A DNA stretch of 64,000 nucleotides from the NCBI GenBank assembly GCA_965215765.1, contig OZ244118.1:1178001-1242000 (forward strand), read 5' to 3'. This DNA is from G965212025 sp965215765 (GTDB lineage Bacteria > Pseudomonadota > Gammaproteobacteria > Poriferisulfidales > Oxydemutatoraceae). Within the stretch, counting starts at the first letter, position 1. Each line of letters begins with the position of its first letter. Position numbers and translations under genes: made by a program. This document shows positions 8,636 through 17,587 of this stretch, one piece after another. The notes under the pieces were generated by a model. It worked only from the letters and a program-made list of their open reading frames with translations, was not told where the DNA came from and did not search any database.

Positions 8636-9970
8636 ATGGGGTAAACCAAGCTGGAAATGGAACTACGCTTGGACTGAGCGTGGCTCGCTTTTTCGATGTC
8701 TGCTACCGGGATGTTCACTGATCGGACGTCTATTGGCTGGGGTGCCTATTGATCGGTGTGACTACTGGTCGGGTCATCTATTGGCCGGGGTGCCTACTAA
8801 CTGGTGCGTCTGCCGCTGCGCGAGTACTGGTCGGGGTGTTTACTGATCGGATGTCTATTGGCCAGGGTGCCGACCGACTTAATCTGTCCACACGTGCGGT
8901 GTATCGGATACTGCGTATGTCGCGAACTGTTGCAGATCTGGAAAAGGTTGCCGTGATTGGCGAGCACCATCTTTTGGAAGCTCTCGCCTATCGTTCCATG
9001 GACAAGCTTATGAACCCGAATCATCTTTCGAATGGCGGTGCGGGTTCGGCTTTTTCGGCCAGCGATTAGATGGGGTAAACCAAGCTGGAAAGGGAACTAC
9101 GCTTGGACTGAGCGTGGCTCGCTTTGTTGGTGCCCACCGCCGAGGTGCCCACTGAACGGTGTGTCTAATGGTTGGGGTGATTGCCGCTGGCGTGTTTACT
9201 GGTCGGGTCGTCTATTGGCCGGGGTGCCTACTGAACGGAGTGTCCACTGGTCGGCGTGGCTGTCGTTGAGGTGACTACTGGTCGGGTCGTCTATTGGCCG
9301 GGGTGCCTACTGACTGGTGCGGCTGCCGCTGGCGCGAGTACTGGTCGGTGTGTTTACTGATCGGATGTCTATTGGCCAGGGTGCCGACCGACTTAATCTG
9401 TCCACACGTGTGGTGTATCGGATACTGCGTATGTCGCGAACCGTTGCAGACCTGGAAAAGGTTGCCGTGATTGGCGAGCACCATCTTTTGGAGGCTCTCG
9501 CCTATCGTTCCATGGACAAGCTTATGAACCCGAATCATCTCTCGAATGGTGGCGCGGGTTCGGCTTTTTCGGCCAGCGGTTAGAGGGGTAAATCAAGTTG
9601 GAAAGGGAACTGTGCTCGGCGTGAGTGCTGCTCGCTTTTTCGATGTCTGCTACCGGGATGTTTACTGACCGGATGTCTATTAGCCAGGGTGCCGACCGAC
9701 TTAATCTGTCCACACGTGTGGTGTATCGGATACTGCGTATGCCGCGAACCGTTGCAGATCTGGAAAAGGTTGCCGTGATTGGCGAGCACCATCTTTTGGA
9801 GGCTGTCGTTGAGGTGCCTACTGACTGGTGCGGCTGCCGCTGGCGCGAGTACTGGTCGGTGTGTCTACTGATCGGTGTGTCTGTTCGTTGCGGTGGCTGC
9901 CGCTGGCGCGAGTTCTGGTAGGCGTGTTTGCTGGTCAGGTGACTACTGGTCGAGATGCTACTGTCCGGCA
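8432..9970 (+). repeat. Tandem copies of the comM 3' end with degenerate spacers
   Basis: The final about 204 bp of comM (from GCCGACCGACTTAATC at 8433) recur at about 8868-9069 and 9381-9583, and as a 5' half at about 9687-9803. The copies stay in frame through the stop codon, with substitutions such as A to V at TRAVY/TRVVY and T to V in EKVATIG/EKVAVIG. Between them lie 230-310 bp of degenerate short repeats around CTACTGGTCGG and TATTGGCCGGGGTGCC. The spacers keep open frames that run into each copy (8749-9069, 9317-9583), so small proteins carrying the ComM C-terminal helical domain could be made. Confidence 0.85.
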
Positions 9971-10198
9971 CCATAGAACGGCACTTTAGATCGGTACTGT
10001 AGATTGGTGGACGCAGAGTGCTGGCTTGGGGAAGGCTTGGCTCGCTCTTTTTGCGCTCATTGCAGCAAATACAGCTTTTTGTGGTCTGCACGCCGGTGAT
10101 GTCTAGGCTGAGGCGGTTTTGGCTGGCGCGAAAATGGTGTGGTTGCTTTCTTGGCGGGCTGGGTTTGTTATTCTCCGCGATTAGTGTTCACGCGTTAA

Positions 10199-10777
10199 AT
10201 GGCTATGGGGTACGGTTCTACCATTCAAGAGGCTGCGTCAGTTGTCCGTGCGGGTGGCGTGATTGCCTATCCCACGGAGGCGGTTTTTGGCTTGGGTTGT
10301 GACCCATGGAACGAGGCCGCGCTGGTTCGTATCGCATCCCTGAAAGGAAGGTCGCAAGACATGGGTTTTATCATCATCGCCGAGAGCTTCGCGCAGTTGC
10401 GCCCGTTTTGTCAGCGCGTCAGCGGGGCGGTGCGCGAAAAGGTTCTTGCGCATTGGCCTGCCCCGAGTACCTGGGTATTTCCGGCAAGTGCTGTCTGTCC
10501 GCCTCTGTTGACCGGTGGACGCAACACAATCGCGCTTCGGGTTACGGCGCATCCGGTTGCTGCTGCGTTGTGCAAGGCCTGTGGGATGGCACTGGTTTCT
10601 ACGAGCGCGAATCTCAATGGTCAGGCTCCTTTGCGCAGTGCCGCAGCCGTTGCCGAAACGTTTTCGAAGAGCCATCCGCAGGGCGGAATTGATTGCATTG
10701 TTGCCGGGGAAGTCGGAGGCGAAGACCGGCCGACAAGCATAAGGGATGCGGTCAGTGGCCGGGTGATCAGAAGATGA
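10199..10777 (+). CDS. tsaC: Threonylcarbamoyl-AMP synthase (TsaC/YrdC/Sua5 family)
   Basis: 192 residues. It makes threonylcarbamoyl-AMP from threonine, bicarbonate and ATP, the first step of the t6A37 tRNA modification. Seen in the sequence: GGVIAYPTEAVFGLGCDP, the SLKGRS loop that binds substrate, TWVFPAS, RVTAHPVA and STSANLNGQ, all in the usual TsaC order. The length matches the short TsaC form (about 190), not the longer Sua5. It lies upstream of hemF, as often in gammaproteobacteria. It follows the comM repeat array and a region with no other gene. Confidence 0.93.
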   Translation: MAMGYGSTIQEAASVVRAGGVIAYPTEAVFGLGCDPWNEAALVRIASLKGRSQDMGFIIIAESFAQLRPFCQRVSGAVREKVLAHWPAPSTWVFPASAVCPPLLTGGRNTIALRVTAHPVAAALCKACGMALVSTSANLNGQAPLRSAAAVAETFSKSHPQGGIDCIVAGEVGGEDRPTSIRDAVSGRVIRR

Positions 10778-10874
10778 TTTTGTCGTGCGACCGGCCATGT
10801 TGAGGCAGGCTTGCAAGCTCTGGTGGCAGAGATGGTTTCGCCTGCGGAAGGTGCGGAAAGCTGACGAGGAGGTG

Positions 10875-11102
10875 TCGGCATTGATTTTTTCTGCGGGGCA
10901 AGAGTTGGGCGCTATACGAGAACGGGGGATGGTCACGCTGCAGCGTTCTGCTTTGCTTTCCCTTGCGGGACAAGAGTTGGGCACTATACGAGAGCGGGGG
11001 ATTACCACACACGACCGTTCTGCTTTGCTTTCCCTTGCGGGACAAGGGTTGGGCGCTACACGAGAGCGAGAGGTGTCCACACAGCAGCGTTCTGCTTTGC
11101 AA
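10875..11102 (+). repeat. 72-bp minisatellite, three copies plus a partial
   Basis: Units 10875-10946, 10947-11018 and 11019-11090, then about 12 bp of a fourth. In one plus frame (10785-11120) each encodes 24 residues of the form SALLSLAGQELGTIRERGIT plus four. The frame has no recognisable family and no clear RBS, so I list it as a repeat rather than a gene. It fills the gap between tsaC and hemF. Confidence 0.7.
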
Positions 11103-11125
11103 ACGCGCAAGCTCGGCTGAACGAC

Positions 11126-12052
11126 ATGGGTCGCGAGGTAATTTCTCTGGATGCGGTGATTGCCTGCTTCAAGGGTTTTCACAGGGAACTGTGTGAGGCG
11201 GTCGAGAGCTTCGATGGGAATGCCGCTTTCGCCCATGACGTTTGGGAAAAGCCAAGCGGTGGCCAAGGCACGAGTTCAAGCCTCAGTGGCGGTGCTGTTT
11301 TTGAAAAAGCCGGCGTGAATTTTTCTCTGGTGCATGGCAAGGCATTGCCGGCTGCGGCGACTGCGGCGCATCCGGAGCTTGCTGGTGGAAGCTACACAGC
11401 AACGGGCGTGTCGACAGTGCTGCATTCGTTGAATCCTTATGTTCCTGCGGCTCATTGCAATGTGCGTTTTTTTCTGTCACGCAACCCGGATGGTGAGCCG
11501 ACTTGGTGGTTTGGGGGAGGGTTTGACCTCACGCCTTATTATCCGTTTCTGGAGGATGCGATTTCCTGGCATCAGGCTGCGCGCAACGTTTGCGCAGATT
11601 TCGGTGAGGGGATATACGAGCGTTTCAAGAAAGCCTGCGATGCCTATTTCTGGCTTGAGCATCGCCAGGAAACGCGCGGCGTGGGTGGGCTGTTTTTCGA
11701 TGATTTCAATGTTTGGGAGCACGAGCGGTGCCTTGCCTTTACGCGTGCGATTGCCGAAAGCTTCTGGCCGGCGTATTCTGCTATTGTCAGGCGTCGCACC
11801 ACGATGCCGTGGGGGGAGCGGGAAAAAGCGTTCCAGAATTATCGGCGGGGGCGCTATGTGGAGTTCAATCTTATTCTTGACCGTGGCACTTTGTTTGGTC
11901 TGCAATCGCGTGGGCGCACTGAGTCGATATTGATGTCGTTGCCGCCTACTGCCTGCTGGCAATACGATTGGCGTCCGTCTCCGGGAACGCCTGAAGAGAC
12001 GTTGTACAGGGACTTTCTCAAGCCTCGGGATTGGTTGCGGGAGGTGCGGTGA
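11126..12052 (+). CDS. hemF: Oxygen-dependent coproporphyrinogen III oxidase
   Basis: 308 residues, close to E. coli HemF (299). It decarboxylates coproporphyrinogen III to protoporphyrinogen IX using O2, so the organism makes haem aerobically. Signature stretches are present: NPYVPAAHCNVRFF, WWFGGGFDLTPYYPF, EHRQETRGVGGLFFDDFN, YVEFNLILDRGTLFGLQS and RTESILMSLPP. The ATG at 11126 gives MGREVISLDAV; no strong SD is visible. The stop overlaps the next gene by GTGA, coupling it to hemB. Confidence 0.95.
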   Translation: MGREVISLDAVIACFKGFHRELCEAVESFDGNAAFAHDVWEKPSGGQGTSSSLSGGAVFEKAGVNFSLVHGKALPAAATAAHPELAGGSYTATGVSTVLHSLNPYVPAAHCNVRFFLSRNPDGEPTWWFGGGFDLTPYYPFLEDAISWHQAARNVCADFGEGIYERFKKACDAYFWLEHRQETRGVGGLFFDDFNVWEHERCLAFTRAIAESFWPAYSAIVRRRTTMPWGEREKAFQNYRRGRYVEFNLILDRGTLFGLQSRGRTESILMSLPPTACWQYDWRPSPGTPEETLYRDFLKPRDWLREVR

Positions 12053-13047
12053 CACGTCGTTTCCCCATGACCCGGATGCGTCGGATGCGGGCTGATGCTT
12101 TCAGTCGTCGCCTGGCCTGCGAGAGTCGGCTGTCTGTTGACAACCTGATTCAGCCCTTTTTCATCTGCGAGGGCGAGAATGTACGTGAGCCGATTCCTTC
12201 CATGCCGGGGGTGTATCGTTTGTCGCCGGATCAGCTTTTGCTTGCAGTCCGGGAAGTCTGTGCCTTGGAAATACCGGCGGTCGTCTTGTTCCCGGCTGTT
12301 GATGGATCCCTGAAAAGTTTGCGAGCCGAGGAAGCCTGCAACCCTGATGGGCTCGTGCCACGTGCGATTCGAAAGATAAAGGATGCTTTTCCGAACCTTG
12401 GTGTTATCAGCGATGTGGCTTTGGATCCTTATACCTCACATGGCCAGGATGGCGTCATCAACGACAAGGGCTACGTGCTGAATCAGGAAACCGTGGATAT
12501 TCTGGTGCAGCAAGCTCTCACGCATGCTCAGGCGGGGGCAGACATTGTGGCGCCGTCAGACATGATGGACGGACGCGTGGGTGCGATACGACAGGCACTG
12601 GAAGAGACGGGTCACCATAATGTTCGGATTCTTGCCTACTCGGTCAAGTACGCTTCTGCCTTTTATGACCCTTTCCGTGACGCAGCGGGGTCGGCGGCGG
12701 CGTTTGGCAGTGGCGACAAGCGCAGTTATCAGATGGATCCGGCAAATGTCGCGGAAGGGCTTGATGAGGTGGCTCTGGATTTGCAGGAAGGTGCCGACAT
12801 CATTCTGGTAAAGCCGGCACTTTGCTACCTTGATGTGATCAGGCGCATAAGAGAGAGTTGCCAGGCTCCGGTTTTTGCCTACCAGGTCAGTGGCGAGTAC
12901 GCCATGCTGAAAGCAGCCGCCGGTAATGGATGGCTGCGTGAGCGTGAGTGCGCGCTGGAAATGCTGCTTGCCATCCGGCGAGCCGGCGCGCAGGGCATAT
13001 TGAGCTACTACGCGATGTCGGCAGCCCGGTGGCTGGCCGAAGCATAA
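12049..13047 (+). CDS. hemB: Delta-aminolevulinic acid dehydratase (porphobilinogen synthase)
   Basis: 332 residues from the GTG at 12049, which overlaps the hemF stop (GTGA) and has GGGAGG just upstream. It condenses two 5-aminolevulinate molecules to porphobilinogen. Family landmarks are seen: RRMRADAFSRRLACE at the N-terminus, VISDVALDPYTSHGQDGV (metal/active-site loop), AGADIVAPSDMMDGRVGAIR, and the catalytic lysines in AYSVKYASAFYDPFR and DIILVKPALCYLDVI. The end GILSYYAMSAARWL is also typical. An ATG at 12067 is an alternative start. Co-transcribed with hemF in the haem pathway. Confidence 0.95.
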   Translation: MTRRFPMTRMRRMRADAFSRRLACESRLSVDNLIQPFFICEGENVREPIPSMPGVYRLSPDQLLLAVREVCALEIPAVVLFPAVDGSLKSLRAEEACNPDGLVPRAIRKIKDAFPNLGVISDVALDPYTSHGQDGVINDKGYVLNQETVDILVQQALTHAQAGADIVAPSDMMDGRVGAIRQALEETGHHNVRILAYSVKYASAFYDPFRDAAGSAAAFGSGDKRSYQMDPANVAEGLDEVALDLQEGADIILVKPALCYLDVIRRIRESCQAPVFAYQVSGEYAMLKAAAGNGWLRERECALEMLLAIRRAGAQGILSYYAMSAARWLAEA

Positions 13048-13334
13048 ATAAGACGGTGAAGCACTACGAGTAACTTGAAGACAAAATCAAAAGCTCAATT
13101 AGGAAGCACGTAAAGTGGCTTCATGTTTGGGATAAATTCATGATGGAATTGAAAAGAGGACTTGCTCGGACAAAGGAAGTGTTCCTGAACACTTGGTTCA
13201 CGCTAGGGAAGTTTTCACCTTGTTTGAGCGAACTTTGTCTGCTTAGAAAACCATAAAAAGGTCATTTCTCAACCTACTTAACGGGGTACTATCAACACCA
13301 ACAAGAGGAAATCAAAATAAAAGGGGAGGAAAGA

Positions 13335-13652
13335 ATGAAATTTTTTTTATTATTTTTATTTATAGGTGTAATTAGTATGAGTGTTACTTATGGTCAATAT
13401 TATTCCGAAGAAGAACTTGAAGCGGCTGGGCGAATATTAGACCAAGCACTTGCTGCAGATATAGAAAGACAAATGTCCTATGACGAGGTGAGAGGAAATT
13501 CCTCTGACAAGGGATCTTCATTTTTGTCAACTGCTATAGCTATGCTTGTCCTGATTTGGCTCGTGGAGACGGAGACAAAAGGTCGCAAATGGAGAAAAAA
13601 GATTTGGTGGGAGAGAAAAGGTCGCAAATGGAGAAAAATGGTCGGGTGGTAG
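13335..13652 (+). CDS. Small secreted or membrane protein with Lys/Trp-rich tail
   Basis: 105 residues, preceded by GGGGAGG 6 nt before the ATG. The N-terminus MKFFLLFLFIGVISMSVTYG is a good signal peptide or anchor. A second hydrophobic stretch, FLSTAIAMLVLIWLV, follows at about residues 62-76. The tail repeats the element KGRKWRK twice with many Lys, Arg and Trp. No known family is recognised. The gene and the preceding 290 bp are strongly AT-rich compared with hemB and aroE, so this looks like a transferred insertion. The cationic tail next to a membrane segment resembles some membrane-active peptides, but that is speculation. Confidence 0.55.
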   Translation: MKFFLLFLFIGVISMSVTYGQYYSEEELEAAGRILDQALAADIERQMSYDEVRGNSSDKGSSFLSTAIAMLVLIWLVETETKGRKWRKKIWWERKGRKWRKMVGW

Positions 13653-13690
13653 AGATGCAGGGTAGGGATAGCACAAAAGGAAGTTAGGGC

Positions 13691-14512
13691 ATGAAAACGC
13701 GTTATGCCGTGATCGGGCATCCCGTGGCGCACAGCCTTTCTCCCAGGATTCATCTGATGTTTGCCAGCCAGGCGGGTGAGTCTATCGAGTACACAGCGAT
13801 TGATTCTCCCCCGAATGCTTTTGCCGACAGCGTTGCACTCTTTGTTGCCGCGGGAGGTCGGGGATTGAACGTGACCTTGCCTTTCAAGCAGTTGGCTCGC
13901 GGCCTGGCGACTGAAGTCAGTGCGCCGGTCGCGCAGACCGGAGCTGCCAACACCTTGTGTTTTCGCGATGATGGCAGCGTCTATGCCGATAACACGGACG
14001 GCGTGGGTCTATGTAACGACTTGCGCAGGCTGGGGGTCAACTTGAATGGTGGAAAACTGTTGGTCATTGGTGCGGGCGGCGCGTGTCGCGGGATTCTCTG
14101 GGCCTTGTTTCAGGCAGGTGTGCGTGACATCGCTTTGAGCAACAGGCATCCGGAGCGTGCCGCGCAAATCGTGGAAGAGTTTGCGTCTTATCCCTTGCGT
14201 GTTTGCGATAGCGCAGAGCTTGCCGACAGCAAGTTTGACGGTGTCATTAACGCGACTTCCGCGAGCTTGAGTGGCGCCGTGCCTTATTTGCCGGCAGCCT
14301 TGGCTCGTTCGCTCGCCTGGGGCTACGATCTGGTTTACGCGCATGGAGGCAGCACACCATTCACAAAATGGCTGCAAGAGCAGGGTGTCGATCGCGCATA
14401 CGACGGTACAGGAATGCTCGTTGAGCAGGCGGCTGCTTCCTTTTATCTGTGGCACGGACGACGGCCAGACACCTTGCCGGTTATAAAAGTGTTGATGACC
14501 AAGGATTCTTAA
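13691..14512 (+). CDS. aroE: Shikimate dehydrogenase
   Basis: 273 residues, the usual length. It reduces 3-dehydroshikimate to shikimate with NADPH in aromatic amino acid synthesis. The shikimate-binding stretch AVIGHPVAHSLSPRIH is at the N-terminus, followed by GLNVTLPFKQLA with the catalytic Lys and then DNTDGVGLCNDL. The Rossmann glycine motif LLVIGAGGACRGI lies near residue 125, and the NADP loop SNRHPERA follows. The start at 13691 gives MKTRYAVIGHP. It is often near hemB/hemF in gammaproteobacteria, which supports the ancestral order before the AT-rich insertion. Confidence 0.95.
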   Translation: MKTRYAVIGHPVAHSLSPRIHLMFASQAGESIEYTAIDSPPNAFADSVALFVAAGGRGLNVTLPFKQLARGLATEVSAPVAQTGAANTLCFRDDGSVYADNTDGVGLCNDLRRLGVNLNGGKLLVIGAGGACRGILWALFQAGVRDIALSNRHPERAAQIVEEFASYPLRVCDSAELADSKFDGVINATSASLSGAVPYLPAALARSLAWGYDLVYAHGGSTPFTKWLQEQGVDRAYDGTGMLVEQAAASFYLWHGRRPDTLPVIKVLMTKDS

Positions 14513-14653
14513 GGCAGTCGAGGTCGCCCGGGATCGTCATCGTGGGGTTCCTGTTGCGCGTCAGCCAGCCGCCAGCCCACGGCTCATGGTCGTAAGAGCC
14601 CGCGCGCGTCAGGCATGACTATTTGATTAGTGCTGGTTGTGCTACTGGTTGTG

Positions 14654-15247
14654 CTATTGGTTGTTGGCTGCGGTGTGCATGAAATTATTTTTGACGCGCA
14701 CATAGTCGCCAGCTGAGAAGCTCAGGTATTCCAGTTCCCCGGCGGTTAATTCACGGATTTTCTTCACCGGCGAGCCTACCCACAGATAGCCCCCTTCTAT
14801 GCGTTTGCCAGGAGGCACGAGGGAGCCGGCCGCGACCATGGCGTGACTTTCCACAACGGCTGCATCCAGGACGATGGCTCCCATGCCGATGAGGCAAAGG
14901 TCGTGCAGTTGGCAACCGTGCAAGATGACACCATGCCCGACGGTCACCTCGTTTCCAATCAGCAAAGGATGTCCTTCAGGGAAAAAGCGGTTTTTGCCGG
15001 TCAGGTGCAGGGTGCTGCCGTCCTGTATGTTGGTGCGTGTCCCGATGCGAATGATGTTCACATCGGCTCGCAAAGTACACATCGGCCAGATGGAGCTGTC
15101 GGCACCGATGGTCACGTCACCGATGACCGTTGCCTCCGGGTCGATATAGGCATTCGCAGCAATTTTCGGCTGCGTATCCTGGTATTTTCGTATGCTGATT
15201 TGGGAGTCCCTCCTTATGCTGGAACAAACGCGGAAAGTTGTGCGCAA
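14654..15247 (-). CDS. Gamma-class carbonic anhydrase / YrdA-family hexapeptide protein
   Basis: 197 residues with a left-handed beta-helix made of hexapeptide repeats (ATVIGDVTIGADSSIWPM onward). The metal-binding histidines are visible in DGSTLHLTG, TVGHGVILHGCQLHD. It belongs to the YrdA/PaaY group, which bind Zn or Co; carbonic anhydrase activity is proven only for some. The true start may be internal, because the first about 20 residues (MRTTFRVCSSIRRDSQIS) are not conserved in the family. Three short CTGGTTGTGCTA-like repeats lie at its 3' end (about 14630-14665). It is convergent with aroE. Confidence 0.85.
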   Translation of the reverse strand: MRTTFRVCSSIRRDSQISIRKYQDTQPKIAANAYIDPEATVIGDVTIGADSSIWPMCTLRADVNIIRIGTRTNIQDGSTLHLTGKNRFFPEGHPLLIGNEVTVGHGVILHGCQLHDLCLIGMGAIVLDAAVVESHAMVAAGSLVPPGKRIEGGYLWVGSPVKKIRELTAGELEYLSFSAGDYVRVKNNFMHTAANNQ

Positions 15248-15660
15248 TGAAATGGCAACAATCTTATGGGCAGTGCCCGACTTGAAGTCTCTGTCCTGTT
15301 CAAGCCGGCGGCAATTCCTGCGCTTGCGTCATTGGCGGCATCTTGTTGCGAATCAATGCGAATCTGATGGTCTGCTTTCAAGGGGACGTCAGTTGTCGCG
15401 GTGCCTGTTCCTGTTCCCTTGTGGAGTTTGGTACTCGGCGGACTGCTTCATGGCGACTTCGTTATTCTAGTCCATTTCCAGGAAATACTTTCTCTTCTCC
15501 GGCCTGCGCCGTGACCGTGCAGGAATGATTTGTAAGCGCATGCCGGTGACCGGTCATTCTCTCCGGCATCGCCGACGGGGGAGCCGGTTCATCTGCGTCA
15601 GAGCCGGTGTTTCCAGCCTGATTTTCGAGACGAAACACGGGCAGAGTACCGGTGAGCTTG
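15248..15660. other. Intergenic between carbonic anhydrase and leuC
   Basis: About 410 bp upstream of both divergent genes. No ORF with family features and no leu leader peptide with a run of leucine codons was seen. The only clear signal is the TATAAT just before leuC. Confidence 0.35.
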
Positions 15661-15666
15661 TATAAT
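15661..15666 (+). promoter_or_regulatory. Consensus -10 box immediately upstream of leuC
   Basis: TATAAT lies only 9 nt before the leuC ATG at 15676. A start point 6-8 nt downstream would give a leaderless or nearly leaderless mRNA. No good -35 box is visible at 17 bp spacing, so this may be chance. Confidence 0.3.
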
Positions 15667-15675
15667 GCTTGGGCG

Positions 15676-17091
15676 ATGAGCGGACAGACACTTTACGACA
15701 AATTGTGGTCGAACCATTTGGTTCATGAGGACGCTGAAGGCAATTGTCTGATCTATATTGATCGGCATCTGATCCACGAGGTGACCTCACCACAGGCTTT
15801 TGACAGTTTGCGGAGCCGTGGCTTGAAGCCATGGCGTACTGATTCCATTCAGGCAGTGGCAGACCACAGTGTGCCGACGGTCGGGCGGGGACACCCCATT
15901 CGTGACCCGGTTGCACGGCTGCAAGTGGAAACGCTGGGGAAAAACTGTCGTGAGTTTGGCATCAACTACTTTCCAATGAGCGATGTTCGCCAAGGCATTG
16001 TCCACGTTATCGGCCCGGAGCAGGGGATTACTTTGCCTGGCATGACCGTGGTGTGCGGTGATTCGCACACTTCCACGCATGGTGCTTTTGCGACTTTTTC
16101 TTTGGGAATCGGGACATCGGATGTGGAGCACGTTCTGGCAACGCAGTGCCTGCAAATCAAAAAGGCAAAATGCATGAGGATCAACGTGACGGGGGCACTC
16201 CCGCCGGGAGTCACTGCCAAAGATGTTATTTTGAAGCTGATTGGAAAGATTGGCGTGGCTGGTGGCACGGGGTTCGTTTTTGAATACGCTGGCAGTGCCA
16301 TTCGCGCTTTGTCCGTGGAGGAGCGCATGACGGTCTGCAATATGTCAATTGAGGCAGGCGCGCGTGCCGGCATGATTGCCTTCGATGACCGTGTTGGCCG
16401 CTACTTTTCCGGACGCCCCTTCGCGCCTTCAGGAAAATTGTGGGAAAAAGCGCTGGGGCAGTGGCAGTCTCTGCATTCAGATGAGAATGCGCAATTTGAT
16501 GCAGAGGTGCGGCTGGTGGCAGAAGAAATAGAGCCACAGGTCACTTGGGGAACATCGCCTGAAATGGTGGTTTCGGTTTCCGGGCGTGTGCCGGCTCCGG
16601 AGCGATTTTCAGATTCCGTGCAAGCCGATACCTGTCGGCGCGCGCTGGATTACATGGGTCTGGCTGCCAATACTGCGGTTCAGGATATTTCAATTGACAA
16701 GGTGTTTATTGGCTCTTGCACGAATGGGCGAATCGAGGATTTGCGTGCCGCAGCGCAGGTGGTAAAGGGTCGGAAAATCGCGCAAAACGTTCGGCTGGCG
16801 ATGGTGGTTCCGGGGTCAGGATTGGTGAAGCGTCAGGCCGAAGAGGAAGGGTTGAATCAGCATTTCAAGGCGGCAGGCTTTCAATGGCGTGAACCGGGCT
16901 GTTCCATGTGTCTGGGTATGAATGATGATCTCTTGGAGCCGGGCGAAAGGTGTGCGGCTACTTCCAACAGGAATTTTGAAGGGCGTCAGGGACGTGGCGG
17001 CAGAACGCATCTTGTCAGCCCTGCGATGGCCGCCGCAGCCGCCATAGCGGGACATTTCGTAGATGTGCGCGACTGGCCGGAGCTTTCATGA
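15676..17091 (+). CDS. leuC: 3-isopropylmalate dehydratase, large subunit
   Basis: 471 residues from the ATG at 15676 (MSGQTLYDKLW), close to E. coli LeuC (466). With LeuD it isomerises 2-isopropylmalate to 3-isopropylmalate in leucine synthesis, using a 4Fe-4S cluster. The cluster cysteines are visible in FIGSCTNGR and in EPGCSMCLGMN. Also seen are VCGDSHTSTHGAF and the C-terminal RTHLVSPAMAAAAAIAGHF. The stop overlaps the next ATG (ATGA). The last 45 codons plus the leuD start are triplicated downstream; the copy here completes an intact LeuC. Confidence 0.96.
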   Translation: MSGQTLYDKLWSNHLVHEDAEGNCLIYIDRHLIHEVTSPQAFDSLRSRGLKPWRTDSIQAVADHSVPTVGRGHPIRDPVARLQVETLGKNCREFGINYFPMSDVRQGIVHVIGPEQGITLPGMTVVCGDSHTSTHGAFATFSLGIGTSDVEHVLATQCLQIKKAKCMRINVTGALPPGVTAKDVILKLIGKIGVAGGTGFVFEYAGSAIRALSVEERMTVCNMSIEAGARAGMIAFDDRVGRYFSGRPFAPSGKLWEKALGQWQSLHSDENAQFDAEVRLVAEEIEPQVTWGTSPEMVVSVSGRVPAPERFSDSVQADTCRRALDYMGLAANTAVQDISIDKVFIGSCTNGRIEDLRAAAQVVKGRKIAQNVRLAMVVPGSGLVKRQAEEEGLNQHFKAAGFQWREPGCSMCLGMNDDLLEPGERCAATSNRNFEGRQGRGGRTHLVSPAMAAAAAIAGHFVDVRDWPELS

Positions 17092-17339
17092 GGTCGTTCA
17101 CAACTCACCAAGGAGTGGTGGTGCCATTGGATAAAAGCAATGTTGACACCGACCAGATCATTCCCAAGCAGTATCTGAAGGCGGTGACCACTACGGGCTA
17201 TGCGGCTACTTCCAACAGGAATTTTGAAGGGCGTCAGGGACGTGGCGGCAGAACGCATCTTGTCAGCCCTGCGATGGCCGCCGCAGCTGCCATAGCGGGA
17301 CATTTCGTAGATGTGCGCGACTGGCCGGAGCTTTCATGA
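17088..17339 (+). CDS. Chimeric ORF: LeuD N-terminus fused to LeuC C-terminus (copy 1)
   Basis: 83 residues: MRSFTTHQGVVVPLDKSN and on to TTTGY from LeuD, then AATSNRNFEGRQGRG and on to DWPELS from LeuC. It was created by the 248-bp tandem duplication. Its ATG overlaps the leuC stop and its stop overlaps the next chimera start, so ribosomes may pass through it to reach leuD. No independent function can be assigned. Confidence 0.6.
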   Translation: MRSFTTHQGVVVPLDKSNVDTDQIIPKQYLKAVTTTGYAATSNRNFEGRQGRGGRTHLVSPAMAAAAAIAGHFVDVRDWPELS

Positions 17340-17587
17340 GGTCGTTCACAACTCACCACGGACTGGTGGTGCCATTGGATAAAAGCAATGTTGACACCGA
17401 CCAGATCATTCCCAAGCAGTATCTGAAGGCGGTGACCACTACGGGCTATGCGGCTACTTCCAACAGGAATTTTGAAGGGCGTCAGGGACGTGGCGGGAGA
17501 ACGCATCTTGTCAGCCCTGCGATGGCCGCCGCAGCTGCCATAGCGGGACATTTCGTAGATGTGCGCGACTGGCCGGAGCTTTCATGA
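17336..17587 (+). CDS. Chimeric ORF: LeuD N-terminus fused to LeuC C-terminus (copy 2)
   Basis: 83 residues, the same layout as the preceding copy, starting MRSFTTHHGLVVPLDK. It is joined by ATGA overlaps on both sides, to the first chimera and to intact leuD. It is probably a by-product of the duplication that still preserves translational coupling from leuC to leuD. Confidence 0.6.
   Translation: MRSFTTHHGLVVPLDKSNVDTDQIIPKQYLKAVTTTGYAATSNRNFEGRQGRGGRTHLVSPAMAAAAAIAGHFVDVRDWPELS

Noticed and set aside
10238..11266. 342-codon minus-strand frame over tsaC and the minisatellite
   Set aside because: Its long length follows from the repeat and high GC content; tsaC on the plus strand has all family motifs.
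14629..14666. Fourth class of regulatory repeat (CTGGTTGTGCTA x3)
   Set aside because: Short and overlapping the carbonic anhydrase 3' end; likely simple slippage with no regulatory evidence.
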